From an uncultured Bacilli bacterium (lineage in GTDB: Bacteria > Bacillota_I > Bacilli_A > RF39 > UBA660): 7,308 nucleotides of DNA. A program made the translations under genes and the position numbers. The notes below the pieces were generated by a model, which saw only the letters and a program-made list of their open reading frames with translations, had not been told where the DNA came from and searched no databases. The stretch spans positions 1 to 7,308 of the forward strand of contig CAKOMU010000042.1 of assembly GCA_934096755.1 (NCBI GenBank), given 5' to 3'. Positions 6,445 through 7,308 of this stretch are shown here, piece after piece. Position 1 is the first letter of the stretch. Each line of letters begins with the position of its first letter.

Positions 6445-7308
6445 TTATTTTACTAAATTTTCTATTTCTCTTCTCTTTAAGCCTGTTATTTCTGTGATAG
6501 TGGATATATCATAATTTTTTTGTAATAAATTTTTAGCTATATTTATTTTAGCTTCTAAAAAACCTTCTTTTTTTCCTTCCCTTTTACCCTCTAATTCTGC
6601 ATAGTAAATGTATGTATTTTTGGTTAGTTCTTCATCTTCTTCTGGTGTTATATGATAAATAAACGCATCACTTTCATTTAATCTCTGCACTTTTTCCACC
6701 ACCTTTGATATTTCTTTTGATTTAATATTTTCTGCATACTTTCTTAATTCTTGCACTTCTTTTATTCCTATTAAAGTTAAAAATTTCTTATTACCAATCG
6801 CTTCGATATTTTTATCATACCAAAGTCGTCCATATTTTTCAACATTCACTTCTATATATCGATGTTTTACTGGCAAAACTTGTCGATGCTTTTTATCATA
6901 CCACTGATACTCACAAATATAATGATCTTTTTTTCCCATATCATAATTTAATGATATATGAATAAATTCCGTATCTAAATCATATTTATTCCCTACCGTT
7001 GTATGGGCACTACAAAATGCATAAAAGAAGTTTAAGTTTCTTATTCTAGTCAACATATCATGGGCAGTATCTATCTCTACATTAATTTTTTGTCCTTCTG
7101 CTTCCACTAATAAGTCCAAGCGTTTTTTTCGTTCCAATACATTACTTACTTTCACTTCTGTGGGAATTAATCTTATAATCTTTATTTTTTTACTTAAACA
7201 TTCTTTAAGCAATTCTTCTAAATAACTAAAATTATTTTCATCTCCAAAAATCGTTTTAAAAACTATATCATATTTAAAACTATAAAATGGCTTTACTTTC
7301 TCTTGCAA
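6445..7308 (-). CDS. Rpn/COG5464-family PD-(D/E)XK nuclease-like protein (5' end at window edge)
   Basis: At least 287 residues are visible; the reading frame is open to the right edge, where the first codon is TTG, so the true start may lie outside. The N-terminus YSFKYDIVFKTIFGDE is the classic opening of the COG5464 (PD-(D/E)XK transposase-like/Rpn) family. The nuclease core is seen in RLDLLVEAEG (Asp65) and INVEID (Glu78, Asp80), followed by RNLNFFYAF and FIHISLNYDM. Rpn relatives promote RecA-independent recombination or act as DNases in phage defence. The usual third residue after Glu-x is Gln or Asn; here it is Asp80. A charged EGKREGKKEGF helix (about 240-250) leads to the family's C-terminal helix-turn-helix-like tail, AKNLLQKNYDISTITEITGL. 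These genes are often multi-copy and variable at the EG-repeat. No transposon ends are visible here, so I treat it as a stand-alone gene. Confidence 0.9.
   Translation of the reverse strand: MQEKVKPFYSFKYDIVFKTIFGDENNFSYLEELLKECLSKKIKIIRLIPTEVKVSNVLERKKRLDLLVEAEGQKINVEIDTAHDMLTRIRNLNFFYAFCSAHTTVGNKYDLDTEFIHISLNYDMGKKDHYICEYQWYDKKHRQVLPVKHRYIEVNVEKYGRLWYDKNIEAIGNKKFLTLIGIKEVQELRKYAENIKSKEISKVVEKVQRLNESDAFIYHITPEEDEELTKNTYIYYAELEGKREGKKEGFLEAKINIAKNLLQKNYDISTITEITGLKRREIENLVK

Overview
The window is AT-rich, low-GC DNA in which every recognisable gene lies on the minus strand and all five visible stop codons are TAA. Tryptophan is encoded by TGG in the intact genes, so the standard bacterial code (table 11) fits. 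Purine-rich Shine-Dalgarno sites, a GH25 wall hydrolase with a membrane anchor, and large anchored surface proteins ending in SGSG...PYR point to a Gram-positive-type Bacillota. An uncultured gut Bacilli/Mollicutes-related lineage (RF39-like) is my best guess. That placement rests on family memory, not on a marker gene.

Reading along the minus strand (right to left): (a) 7308-6445 is a COG5464/Rpn-type PD-(D/E)XK protein whose 5' end reaches the window edge. (b) 6444-6378 is a short spacer with a perfect 21-nt inverted repeat lying inside a good extended -10 promoter. (c) 6377-3300 encodes a 1025-residue anchored surface protein: N-terminal membrane anchor, beta-rich domain, six fibronectin-III-like repeats, and a C-terminal domain shared by many surface proteins of gut Bacillota. 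(d) 3299-2865 has no intact gene. It holds a decayed, frameshifted copy of that same C-terminal domain, then a weak terminator-like hairpin, then a strong promoter. (e) 2864-396 is a three-gene operon: a membrane-anchored GH25 lysozyme with Ig-like domains, a small protein with two membrane segments, and a single-pass protein with an acidic outer domain. (f) 395-338 carries a tandem repeat with the 7-4-7 geometry of an OmpR/PhoB-type response-regulator site plus a -10-like hexamer, just before the start of (g), a MacB/LolD-type ABC transporter ATPase that runs off the left edge.

The likely joint theme is the cell envelope: a surface adhesin-like protein, a wall hydrolase, two membrane proteins of unknown function and an ABC ATPase of the kind that extrudes or senses envelope-active compounds. 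The GH25-to-ABC block may work as a unit, because all genes point the same way with gaps of 23-58 bp. However, the putative operator suggests the ABC gene can also be switched on separately. I see no tRNA, rRNA, CRISPR array or insertion sequence.
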